NCBI GenBank assembly: GCA_036417435.1
Contig: JAZAQT010000112.1
Span: 1-64,000 of the forward strand
Direction of reading: 5' to 3'
Length of the DNA stretch: 64,000 nucleotides
Source of the DNA: Inia geoffrensis
Taxonomy: Eukaryota; Chordata; Mammalia; Artiodactyla; Iniidae
Shown here: piece by piece, positions 49,901 through 62,608 of the stretch
How the letters are laid out: every line of letters begins with the position of its first letter
How positions within the stretch are numbered: the first letter of the stretch is position 1
Program-made: the position numbers and the translations under genes
The notes under the pieces: model-generated
Databases searched by the model: none
What the model was told of the DNA's origin: nothing
The model's input: only the letters and a program-made list of their open reading frames with translations

Positions 49901-50869
49901 GAAATCGGAGGCATCCAGCTGTTTTTGTGTGGTCTTCATCACCGTTCTGGACGGCTTGATATTTTTCTTTCCGTACGTAGGCCTATCAGTTTTGTGGCCT
50001 CTCCCATTTTGGATGCTCAGGCTCAGCAGCCATGGCTCACGGGCCCTTTTGCCCTGCGGCATGTGGGATCCTCCCGGACCGGGGCACGAACCCATGTGCC
50101 CTGCATCGGGACCAGACTCTAAACCACTGCACCACCAGGGAAGCCCGAAGTTCTGCATTGTTTTAAAGTTCGCACATTTCCGGACACCTAGAACCCTCGC
50201 GTCGGCACCCTATTCCCTGCAAGAACACTGAGCAACGGCAGGCTCCACTGGCCTGCCCAGAAACATCCATGCCCGGAAGCCCTTCCAGGTCACTCTGTGT
50301 ACGCCCAGAGTAGGGCAAAACATTGCACTCTTCCTTGGGACAGGTAGATTTCCTCAGACCACCGACAGCTGGCAGAAACTATTTTCTCTCCGGTCCTACA
50401 TGCCATGGAAATCTTCCACATTGCCCTCCTCTGAACTGCACTTAGAGAAACAGTCTGCTTCACATTCCTTCTAAGAACTCATACCGGAAGACACCATACC
50501 AACAGGAGAGAGCTGGCATGCGTTCCTACTGTCATACAAGCAGAGTTCTTCCTGTTACACTGCAGCATTTGAGACGAGACTAAAGCCCAATCGCGTACCT
50601 AGAGCGTTCCTTGGATGAGGGAGTTGGCTACATGCAGAACACCCTGTGTAGAAAAGTTGATTCAGCCAAGTGTGACGAGTGTGTACCTCGAGTGTCTTCC
50701 AACTTGTTAGAAATCACAATGATATAGGCTGCGTGTTCACTGGAAATGGTGTTCCTGATGGCACAAGCATTGCTTTCCATTTTGAAAGCTCCATTCGTGC
50801 TGCCTTGAAGCTTCCCCCCAAGAACAGTGTTTTTGACGGGCCTGTAGACCCTGTATGCAGGGATCAGGG
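46957..50869 (+). repeat. Macrosatellite unit 13
   Basis: A921, G2513, A2703, C2743, G3212, T3424. It differs from unit 12 only at 3424 among the sites examined. Confidence 0.95.
49960..50146 (-). mobile_element. CHR-2-like SINE, unit 13 copy
   Basis: Satellite-borne copy in the same register. Confidence 0.85.
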
Positions 50870-53800
50870 AGGAAGAGGAGTTTTCTCTAAAGAAACAGGG
50901 TGCTTTCACATCCTGGCTAGGAGCTCATCCTGTCATGCTCGACAACGAAAGGGAAATTCAATGTGAGTACTGACCTCAAGGGAAGGCCTAGAGTAGATCT
51001 GCAGGCACAGAGCATACAGCAGTTCTTTGAGGTCTTAGTCGCTCTTGTGCCTTACGTTCACTTTGTTACCGATTTCAGGACTGCTAAACCCTTTGGGTGT
51101 GCACGCGTATCCCTGAAACATCACTGAGTACCTCCCCGCCCCTGTGGGCCGGCTGAGCAACACCCAGGCCAGTAGACTTTTCAGAGGCCCTCTGTGGATG
51201 CCGAGAGAAGGTCAACGCACAGCACTTTTGCTTGGGAGTGCTATAGTTGCAAACAAATCAAACAGCATCAGGAACACATTTCTGGCACGTACACTGTGCC
51301 ATGGAAGTTTTCGTCCTCGCTCACCTCGCAACAGCGCTGAGAAAATTGGTGGCTTAGATTGCCTTTAATGACTTCGTTCCAAAGTCACTCTACTCAAGGC
51401 GAAAGGCTGCTTGTGTTCCAACTGCAACTAAAGCACGGCTCTTCGTGTAACACTGCAGTCTCTTGGCAGGGGCAAATGCTTATAAGCTTACCTAGAGGCT
51501 GACCTGGTTGAGGCAGTTCGCTACACGCAGGACACCTTGCCTTTGGAAGTTCATTCAGGGAAAGGCCTATTGCGTACCTTGTGGGAGAAAGGCTGCGTGT
51601 GTTCCAACTGCAACTAAAGCAGAGTTCTCCGTGGAACGCTGCAGTGTTTTGTGAGAGGAAATGCTTCTAGGCCTAAATAGAGCCTGTCATGTTTGAGGCA
51701 CTTTGCTACGTGCAGCCGTCGCTAAGTAAACATGTTGATTCATGGAAGGACCCATTGTGTACCTTCTGTGTCTTTGACCTGTTCAATTTACACATACGTA
51801 CGCTGCATGTCTACCTGCCAACGGGGGAGTGATGGCACAAGGCGTATTTTCCCATTTTGAAAGTTCTATGCAAGGGGCATTGAATTTCCTGGGAGGGCAA
51901 ACTTTTCACGGCCCTCTAGAAACTGCAGGCATGGCTCTGGGAAGAAAAGTTTTCTCTACTATAACGTGGTGCCTCCAAGGCCTGGTTGGGAGCTGATGCT
52001 GCCACTCTCTATACTTAAGTGGAGACCAACAGTCAGCCCTTGCCTCGACGTAAATCTCGAGGACAGCTAGATTTCCTCAGCAATCCAACAGATGCAAGAA
52101 ATCAGTTTCCTCACGTCATACATGCCAGGGATTGTCCTTATCTGATTGTCCTTCCTGATTGTCCTTATCTGACCAGCACTTAGGAAAAATGTCTGCTTTC
52201 CATTCCTTACAGGAACTCATACACCCAACCCCCATAACTACAGGAGAAAGTCGGCTTGCATCCCTACTGCAACTAAGGCACGGTGCTTTTTGTTATTCTA
52301 CAGGATTTTAGAATTGGCGAAAGCCCGATACACTACCTGGCGTGTTCCTTGGATGCGGGATTTCAATACACGCAGAACACCTTGTGAAGAAAAGATGATT
52401 CCGGTAACTGTGACCAGTGTGTACCTAGATTGTCTTCTGACTTGTGAGAAATCACACTGGTATAGGTTGCTGTTCACTGGAAATGGGGACCTGATGGCAG
52501 AATTCTTGCTTTCCCGTTGTTTTGGAAGCTCCATTCTTGCTGCCTTGAAGCTTCCAAAACAACAGTGTTTTTCCCGGGCCTGGAGACCCTGTCTTCAGGG
52601 CTCAGGGAAGAAAAGGAGTTTTCTCCGAAGAAACAGGGCGCTTGCATATCCTGGTTCGGAGCGCATCCTGTCATGCTCTAGGGCCAAAGGGAAATTCGAT
52701 GTGAGTGCTTACCTCAAGGTAAGGCATAGATTAGCCCTGCAGGAACGGAGCATACAGCAGTTCTTTGAGGTCTTAGTAGCCGTTGTGCTTTATTTTAACT
52801 GTGGTACCGTTTTCAGGACTCCTCGACCCTTTGGTTTGTGCACCCGTTTTCCTACAACATCACTGAGTGCCTCCCGGCCGCCCTGCATTGGCTGAGCCAC
52901 AGCCAGGCCAGTGGGCCCTTCAGAGGGCCTACTGTGTGCCATGTGAATGACAACACACAGCACTTTCCCTTGGAACTGCTATATTTCCTCAGAAATCCAA
53001 CAGCATCAGCAACACATTTCTGGCACGTACACTGTGCCCTGGAAGTTTTCGTCTTTGGCCATCTCTGAGGTGCACTGAGAAAATAGGCTGCTTAGATTTC
53101 CTTTAATGACCTCCTTCCAAAGTCACTCGACTCAAGGCCAAAGTCCGCTCGTGTTCCAACTGCAAGTACAGCATGGCTCTTCGTGTAACACTGCAGGCTT
53201 TGTGGGGAGGCAAATGCTTATAGACCTAACGGGAGCCTGGCCTTGGTTGAGGCAATTCGCTTCACGCAGGACACCTTGCATAGAGAAGTTCATTCAGGGA
53301 AGGGCCCACTGCGTACCTTCTGTGAGAAAGTCTGCTTGTGTTCAGCCTGCAGCTACAGCAGAGTTCTTCGTGTAACCCTGCGGTGTTTTAGGCGGGGAAA
53401 TGCTTACAGGCTTACCTAGAGCCTGTCTTGTTTGAGGCCCATTGTTACACACACAAGGCCCTGGGTAAAGATGTTGATATACGGAAGGGCCCATTGTGGA
53501 CCTCCTGTGTCTTTCGACATGTTAAATTTACAGGGCAGTATACTGTGTGTCTAACTGCAAATGCGGGCCGGATGGCACAAGCCGTGTTTCCCGTTTTGAA
53601 AGGTCTATTCACGGGGCATTGACTCTCCCAGAGAGGCACACTTTCCGTGGCATTCTAGAAACTGTAGTCATGGATCTGGGAAGAAAAGGCATTTTCTCTC
53701 CTAAACCGTGGGGCTTCCAAGGCCTGGTTGGGAGCTGATGCTGCCACTCTCTAAAACTAAGTGGAGACTAACAGTCAGAAGTTGCCTCGAGGTAAGTCTC

Positions 53801-54782
53801 TGAATTGCCCTGCGAAATCGGAGGCATCCAGCTGTTTTTGTGTGGTCTTCATCACCGTTCTGGACGGCTTGATATTTTTCTTTCCGTACGTAGGCCTATC
53901 AGTTTTGTGGCCTCTCCCATTTTGGATGCTCAGGCTCAGCAGCCATGGCTCACGGGCCCTTTTGCCCTGCGGCATGTGGGATCCTCCCGGACCGGGGCAC
54001 GAACCCATGTGCCCTGCATCGGGACCAGACTCTAAACCACTGCACCACCAGGGAAGCCCGAAGTTCTGCATTGTTTTAAACTTCGCACATTTCCGGACAC
54101 CTAGAACCCTCGCGTCGGCACCCTATTCCCTGCAAGAACACTGAGCAACGGCAGGCTCCACTGGCCTGCCCAGAAACATCCATGCCCGGAAGCCCTTCCA
54201 GGTCACTCTGTGTACGCCCAGAGTAGGGCAAAACATTGCACTCTTCCTTGGGACAGGTAGATTTCCTCAGACCACCGACAGCTGGCAGAAACTATTTTCT
54301 CTCCGGTCCTACATGCCATGGAAATCTTCCACATTGCCCTCCTCTGAACTGCACTTAGAGAAACAGTCTGCTTCACATTCCTTCTAAGAACTCATACCGG
54401 AAGACACCATACCAACAGGAGAGAGCTGGCATGCGTTCCTACTGTCATACAAGCAGAGTTCTTCCTGTTACACTGCAGCATTTGAGACGAGACTAAAGCC
54501 CAATCGCGTACCTAGAGCGTTCCTTGGATGAGGGAGTTGGCTACATGCAGAACACCCTGTGTAGAAAAGTTGATTCAGCCAAGTGTGACGAGTGTGTACC
54601 TCGAGTGTCTTCCAACTTGTTAGAAATCACAATGATATAGGCTGCGTGTTCACTGGAAATGGTGTTCCTGATGGCACAAGCATTGCTTTCCATTTTGAAA
54701 GCTCCATTCGTGCTGCCTTGAAGCTTCCCCCCAAGAACAGTGTTTTTGACGGGCCTGTAGACCCTGTATGCAGGGATCAGGG
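50870..54782 (+). repeat. Macrosatellite unit 14
   Basis: A921, G2513, A2703, C2743, C3212, T3424. It is the only copy with C3212 and T3424 together, the fourth combination in the four-gamete test. Confidence 0.95.
53873..54059 (-). mobile_element. CHR-2-like SINE, unit 14 copy
   Basis: Satellite-borne copy, flanked by the C3212 allele. Confidence 0.85.
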
Positions 54783-57700
54783 AGGAAGAGGAGTTTTCTC
54801 TAAAGAAACAGGGTGCTTTCACATCCTGGCTAGGAGCTCATCCTGTCATGCTCGACAACGAAAGGGAAATTCAATGTGAGTACTGACCTCAAGGGAAGGC
54901 CTAGAGTAGATCTGCAGGCACAGAGCATACAGCAGTTCTTTGAGGTCTTAGTCGCTCTTGTGCCTTACGTTCACTTTGTTACCGATTTCAGGACTGCTAA
55001 ACCCTTTGGGTGTGCACGCGTATCCCTGAAACATCACTGAGTACCTCCCCGCCCCTGTGGGCCGGCTGAGCAACACCCAGGCCAGTAGACTTTTCAGAGG
55101 CCCTCTGTGGATGCCGAGAGAAGGTCAACGCACAGCACTTTTGCTTGGGAGTGCTATAGTTGCAAACAAATCAAACAGCATCAGGAACACATTTCTGGCA
55201 CGTACACTGTGCCATGGAAGTTTTCGTCCTCGCTCACCTCGCAACAGCGCTGAGAAAATTGGTGGCTTAGATTGCCTTTAATGACTTCGTTCCAAAGTCA
55301 CTCTACTCAAGGCGAAAGGCTGCTTGTGTTCCAACTGCAACTAAAGCACGGCTCTTCGTGTAACACTGCAGTCTCTTGGCAGGGGCAAATGCTTATAAGC
55401 TTACCTAGAGGCTGACCTGGTTGAGGCAGTTCGCTACACGCAGGACACCTTGCCTTTGGAAGTTCATTCAGGGAAAGGCCTATTGCGTACCTTGTGGGAG
55501 AAAGGCTGCGTGTGTTCCAACTGCAACTAAAGCAGAGTTCTCCGTGGAACGCTGCAGTGTTTTGTGAGAGGAAATGCTTCTAGGCCTAAATAGAGCCTGT
55601 CATGTTTGAGGCACTTTGCTACGTGCAGCCGTCGCTAAGTAAACATGTTGATTCATGGAAGGACCCATTGTGTACCTTCTGTGTCTTTGACCTGTTCAAT
55701 TTACACATACGTACGCTGCATGTCTACCTGCCAACGGGGGAGTGATGGCACAAGGCGTATTTTCCCATTTTGAAAGTTCTATGCAAGGGGCATTGAATTT
55801 CCTGGGAGGGCAAACTTTTCACGGCCCTCTAGAAACTGCAGGCATGGCTCTGGGAAGAAAAGTTTTCTCTACTATAACGTGGTGCCTCCAAGGCCTGGTT
55901 GGGAGCTGATGCTGCCACTCTCTATACTTAAGTGGAGACCAACAGTCAGCCCTTGCCTCGACGTAAATCTCGAGGACAGCTAGATTTCCTCAGCAATCCA
56001 ACAGATGCAAGAAATCAGTTTCCTCACGTCATACATGCCAGGGATTGTCCTTATCTGATTGTCCTTCCTGATTGTCCTTATCTGACCAGCACTTAGGAAA
56101 AATGTCTGCTTTCCATTCCTTACAGGAACTCATACACCCAACCCCCATAACTACAGGAGAAAGTCGGCTTGCATCCCTACTGCAACTAAGGCACGGTGCT
56201 TTTTGTTATTCTACAGGATTTTAGAATTGGCGAAAGCCCGATACACTACCTGGCGTGTTCCTTGGATGCGGGATTTCAATACACGCAGAACACCTTGTGA
56301 AGAAAAGATGATTCCGGTAACTGTGACCAGTGTGTACCTAGATTGTCTTCTGACTTGTGAGAAATCACACTGGTATAGGTTGCTGTTCACTGGAAATGGG
56401 GACCTGATGGCAGAATTCTTGCTTTCCCGTTGTTTTGGAAGCTCCATTCTTGCTGCCTTGAAGCTTCCAAAACAACAGTGTTTTTCCCGGGCCTGTAGAC
56501 CCTGTCTTCAGGGCTCAGGGAAGAAAAGGAGTTTTCTCCGAAGAAACAGGGCGCTTGCATATCCTGGTTCGGAGCGCATCCTGTCATGCTCTAGGGCCAA
56601 AGGGAAATTCGATGTGAGTGCTTACCTCAAGGTAAGGCATAGATTAGCCCTGCAGGAAGGGAGCATACAGCAGTTCTTTGAGGTCTTAGTAGCCGTTGTG
56701 CTTTATTTTAACTGTGGTACCGTTTTCAGGACTCCTCGACCCTTTGGTTTGTGCACCCGTTTTCCTACAACATCACTGAGTGCCTCCCGGCCGCCCTGCA
56801 TTGGCTGAGCCACAGCCAGGCCAGTGGGCCCTTCAGAGGGCCTACTGTGTGCCATGTGAATGACAACACACAGCACTTTCCCTTGGAACTGCTATATTTC
56901 CTCAGAAATCCAACAGCATCAGCAACACATTTCTGGCACGTACACTGTGCCCTGGAAGTTTTCGTCTTTGGCCATCTCTGAGGTGCACTGAGAAAATAGG
57001 CTGCTTAGATTTCCTTTAATGACCTCCTTCCAAAGTCACTCGACTCAAGGCCAAAGTCCGCTCGTGTTCCAACTGCAAGTACAGCATGGCTCTTCGTGTA
57101 ACACTGCAGGCTTTGTGGGGAGGCAAATGCTTATAGACCTAACGGGAGCCTGGCCTTGGTTGAGGCAATTCGCTTCACGCAGGACACCTTGCATAGAGAA
57201 GTTCATTCAGGGAAGGGCCCACTGCGTACCTTCTGTGAGAAAGTCTGCTTGTGTTCAGCCTGCAGCTACAGCAGAGTTCTTCGTGTAACCCTGCAGTGTT
57301 TTAGGCGGGGAAATGCTTACAGGCTTACCTAGAGCCTGTCTTGTTTGAGGCCCATTGTTACACACACAAGGCCCTGGGTAAAGATGTTGATATACGGAAG
57401 GGCCCATTGTGGACCTCCTGTGTCTTTCGACATGTTAAATTTACAGGGCAGTATACTGTGTGTCTAACTGCAAATGCGGGCCGGATGGCACAAGCCGTGT
57501 TTCCCGTTTTGAAAGGTCTATTCACGGGGCATTGACTTTCCCAGAGAGGCACACTTTCCGTGGCATTCTAGAAACTGTAGTCATGGATCTGGGAAGAAAA
57601 GGCATTTTCTCTCCTAAACCGTGGGGCTTCCAAGGCCTGGTTGGGAGCTGATGCTGCCACTCTCTAAAACTAAGTGGAGACTAACAGTCAGAAGTTGCCT

Positions 57701-58695
57701 CGAGGTAAGTCTCTGAATTGCCCTGCGAAATCGGAGGCATCCAGCTGTTTTTGTGTGGTCTTCATCACCGTTCTGGACGGCTTGATATTTTTCTTTCCGT
57801 ACGTAGGCCTATCAGTTTTGTGGCCTCTCCCATTTTGGATGCTCAGGCTCAGCAGCCATGGCTCACGGGCCCTTTTGCCCTGCGGCATGTGGGATCCTCC
57901 CGGACCGGGGCACGAACCCATGTGCCCTGCATCGGGACCAGACTCTAAACCACTGCACCACCAGGGAAGCCCGAAGTTCTGCATTGTTTTAAACTTCGCA
58001 CATTTCCGGACACCTAGAACCCTCGCGTCGGCACCCTATTCCCTGCAAGAACACTGAGCAACGGCAGGCTCCACTGGCCTGCCCAGAAACATCCATGCCC
58101 GGAAGCCCTTCCAGGTCACTCTGTGTACGCCCAGAGTAGGGCAAAACATTGCACTCTTCCTTGGGACAGGTAGATTTCCTCAGACCACCGACAGCTGGCA
58201 GAAACGATTTTCTCTCCGGTCCTACATGCCATGGAAATCTTCCACATTGCCCTCCTCTGAACTGCACTTAGAGAAACAGTCTGCTTCACATTCCTTCTAA
58301 GAACTCATACCGGAAGACACCATACCAACAGGAGAGAGCTGGCATGCGTTCCTACTGTCATACAAGCAGAGTTCTTCCTGTTACACTGCAGCATTTGAGA
58401 CGAGACTAAAGCCCAATCGCGTACCTAGAGCGTTCCTTGGATGAGGGAGTTGGCTACATGCAGAACACCCTGTGTAGAAAAGTTGATTCAGCCAAGTGTG
58501 ACGAGTGTGTACCTCGAGTGTCTTCCAACTTGTTAGAAATCACAATGATATAGGCTGCGTGTTCACTGGAAATGGTGTTCCTGATGGCACAAGCATTGCT
58601 TTCCATTTTGAAAGCTCCATTCGTGCTGCCTTGAAGCTTCCCCCCAAGAACAGTGTTTTTGACGGGCCTGTAGACCCTGTATGCAGGGATCAGGG
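54783..58695 (+). repeat. Macrosatellite unit 15
   Basis: A921, G1877, A2513, A2703, C2743, C3212, G3424, with private changes G to T at relative 1714 (56496) and C to T at relative 2756 (57538). The 1714 change matches the paralogous base in subunit A (unit 1 position 3889). Confidence 0.95.
57786..57972 (-). mobile_element. CHR-2-like SINE, unit 15 copy
   Basis: Satellite-borne copy, flanked by the C3212 allele. Confidence 0.85.
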
Positions 58696-61600
58696 AGGAA
58701 GAGGAGTTTTCTCTAAAGAAACAGGGTGCTTTCACATCCTGGCTAGGAGCTCATCCTGTCATGCTCGACAACGAAAGGGAAATTCAATGTGAGTACTGAC
58801 CTCAAGGGAAGGCCTAGAGTAGATCTGCAGGCACAGAGCATACAGCAGTTCTTTGAGGTCTTAGTCGCTCTTGTGCCTTACGTTCACTTTGTTACCGATT
58901 TCAGGACTGCTAAACCCTTTGGGTGTGCACGCGTATCCCTGAAACATCACTGAGTACCTCCCCGCCCCTGTGGGCCGGCTGAGCAACACCCAGGCCAGTA
59001 GACTTTTCAGAGGCCCTCTGTGGATGCCGAGAGAAGGTCAACGCACAGCACTTTTGCTTGGGAGTGCTATAGTTGCAAACAAATCAAACAGCATCAGGAA
59101 CACATTTCTGGCACGTACACTGTGCCATGGAAGTTTTCGTCCTCGCTCACCTCGCAACAGCGCTGAGAAAATTGGTGGCTTAGATTGCCTTTAATGACTT
59201 CGTTCCAAAGTCACTCTACTCAAGGCGAAAGGCTGCTTGTGTTCCAACTGCAACTAAAGCACGGCTCTTCGTGTAACACTGCAGTCTCTTGGCAGGGGCA
59301 AATGCTTATAAGCTTACCTAGAGGCTGACCTGGTTGAGGCAGTTCGCTACACGCAGGACACCTTGCCTTTGGAAGTTCATTCAGGGAAAGGCCTATTGCG
59401 TACCTTGTGGGAGAAAGGCTGCGTGTGTTCCAACTGCAACTAAAGCAGAGTTCTCCGTGGAACGCTGCAGTGTTTTGTGAGAGGAAATGCTTCTAGGCCT
59501 AAATAGAGCCTGTCATGTTTGAGGCACTTTGCTACGTGCAGCCGTCGCTAAGTAAACATGTTGATTCATGGAAGGACCCATTGTGTACCTTCTGTGTCTT
59601 TGACCTGTTCAATTTACACATACGTACGCTGCATGTCTACCTGCCAACGGGGGAGTGATGGCACAAGGCGTATTTTCCCATTTTGAAAGTTCTATGCAAG
59701 GGGCATTGAATTTCCTGGGAGGGCAAACTTTTCACGGCCCTCTAGAAACTGTAGGCATGGCTCTGGGAAGAAAAGTTTTCTCTACTATAACGTGGTGCCT
59801 CCAAGGCCTGGTTGGGAGCTGATGCTGCCACTCTCTATACTTAAGTGGAGACCAACAGTCAGCCCTTGCCTCGACGTAAATCTCGAGGACAGCTAGATTT
59901 CCTCAGCAATCCAACAGATGCAAGAAATCAGTTTCCTCACGTCATACATGCCAGGGATTGTCCTTATCTGATTGTCCTTCCTGATTGTCCTTATCTGACC
60001 AGCACTTAGGAAAAATGTCTGCTTTCCATTCCTTACAGGAACTCATACACCCAACCCCCATAACTACAGGAGAAAGTCGGCTTGCATCCCTACTGCAACT
60101 AAGGCACGGTGCTTTTTGTTATTCTACAGGATTTTAGAATTGGCGAAAGCCCGATACACTACCTGGCGTGTTCCTTGGATGCGGGATTTCAATACACGCA
60201 GAACACCTTGTGAAGAAAAGATGATTCCGGTAACTGTGACCAGTGTGTACCTAGATTGTCTTCTGACTTGTGAGAAATCACACTGGTATAGGTTGCTGTT
60301 CACTGGAAATGGGGACCTGATGGCAGAATTCTTGCTTTCCCGTTGTTTTGGAAGCTCCATTCTTGCTGCCTTGAAGCTTCCAAAACAACAGTGTTTTTCC
60401 CGGGCCTGGAGACCCTGTCTTCAGGGCTCAGGGAAGAAAAGGAGTTTTCTCCGAAGAAACAGGGCGCTTGCATATCCTGGTTCGGAGCGCATCCTGTCAT
60501 GCTCTAGGGCCAAAGGGAAATTCGATGTGAGTGCTTACCTCAAGGTAAGGCATAGATTAGCCCTGCAGGAAGGGAGCATACAGCAGTTCTTTGAGGTCTT
60601 AGTAGCCGTTGTGCTTTATTTTAACTGTGGTACCGTTTTCAGGACTCCTCGACCCTTTGGTTTGTGCACCCGTTTTCCTACAACATCACTGAGTGCCTCC
60701 CGGCCGCCCTGCATTGGCTGAGCCACAGCCAGGCCAGTGGGCCCTTCAGAGGGCCTACTGTGTGCCATGTGAATGACAACACACAGCACTTTCCCTTGGA
60801 ACTGCTATATTTCCTCAGAAATCCAACAGCATCAGCAACACATTTCTGGCACGTACACTGTGCCCTGGAAGTTTTCGTCTTTGGCCATCTCTGAGGTGCA
60901 CTGAGAAAATAGGCTGCTTAGATTTCCTTTAATGACCTCCTTCCAAAGTCACTCGACTCAAGGCCAAAGTCCGCTCGTGTTCCAACTGCAAGTACAGCAT
61001 GGCTCTTCGTGTAACACTGCAGGCTTTGTGGGGAGGCAAATGCTTATAGACCTAACGGGAGCCTGGCCTTGGTTGAGGCAACTCGCTTCACGCAGGACAC
61101 CTTGCATAGAGAAGTTCATTCAGGGAAGGGCCCACTGCGTACCTTCTGTGAGAAAGTCTGCTTGTGTTCAGCCTGCAGCTACAGCAGAGTTCTTCGTGTA
61201 ACCCTGCAGTGTTTTAGGCGGGGAAATGCTTACAGGCTTACCTAGAGCCTGTCTTGTTTGAGGCCCATTGTTACACACACAAGGCCCTGGGTAAAGATGT
61301 TGATATACGGAAGGGCCCATTGTGGACCTCCTGTGTCTTTCGACATGTTAAATTTACAGGGCAGTATACTGTGTGTCTAACTGCAAATGCGGGCCGGATG
61401 GCACAAGCCGTGTTTCCCGTTTTGAAAGGTCTATTCACGGGGCATTGACTCTCCCAGAGAGGCACACTTTCCGTGGCATTCTAGAAACTGTAGTCATGGA
61501 TCTGGGAAGAAAAGGCATTTTCTCTCCTAAACCGTGGGGCTTCCAAGGCCTGGTTGGGAGCTGATGCTGCCACTCTCTAAAACTAAGTGGAGACTAACAG

Positions 61601-62608
61601 TCAGAAGTTGCCTCGAGGTAAGTCTCTGAATTGCCCTGCGAAATCGGAGGCATCCAGCTGTTTTTGTGTGGTCTTCATCACCGTTCTGGACGGCTTGATA
61701 TTTTTCTTTCCGTACGTAGGCCTATCAGTTTTGTGGCCTCTCCCATTTTGGATGCTCAGGCTCAGCAGCCATGGCTCACGGGCCCTTTTGCCCTGCGGCA
61801 TGTGGGATCCTCCCGGACCGGGGCACGAACCCATGTGCCCTGCATCGGGACCAGACTCTAAACCACTGCACCACCAGGGAAGCCCGAAGTTCTGCATTGT
61901 TTTAAAGTTCGCACATTTCCGGACACCTAGAACCCTCGCGTCGGCACCCTATTCCCTGCAAGAACACTGAGCAACGGCAGGCTCCACTGGCCTGCCCAGA
62001 AACATCCATGCCCGGAAGCCCTTCCAGGTCACTCTGTGTACGCCCAGAGTAGGGCAAAACATTGCACTCTTCCTTGGGACAGGTAGATTTCCTCAGACCA
62101 CCGACAGCTGGCAGAAACGATTTTCTCTCCGGTCCTACATGCCATGGAAATCTTCCACATTGCCCTCCTCTGAACTGCACTTAGAGAAACAGTCTGCTTC
62201 ACATTCCTTCTAAGAACTCATACCGGAAGACACCATACCAACAGGAGAGAGCTGGCATGCGTTCCTACTGTCATACAAGCAGAGTTCTTCCTGTTACACT
62301 GCAGCATTTGAGACGAGACTAAAGCCCAATCGCGTACCTAGAGCGTTCCTTGGATGAGGGAGTTGGCTACATGCAGAACACCCTGTGTAGAAAAGTTGAT
62401 TCAGCCAAGTGTGACGAGTGTGTACCTCGAGTGTCTTCCAACTTGTTAGAAATCACAATGATATAGGCTGCGTGTTCACTGGAAATGGTGTTCCTGATGG
62501 CACAAGCATTGCTTTCCATTTTGAAAGCTCCATTCGTGCTGCCTTGAAGCTTCCCCCCAAGAACAGTGTTTTTGACGGGCCTGTAGACCCTGTATGCAGG
62601 GATCAGGG
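58696..62608 (+). repeat. Macrosatellite unit 16
   Basis: A921, T1057 (59752), G1877, A2703, C2743, G3212, G3424, plus a private T to C at relative 2387 (61082). T1057 is shared with unit 17. Confidence 0.95.
61699..61885 (-). mobile_element. CHR-2-like SINE, unit 16 copy
   Basis: Satellite-borne copy, the last in the window; unit 17 is cut off before its SINE. Confidence 0.85.
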
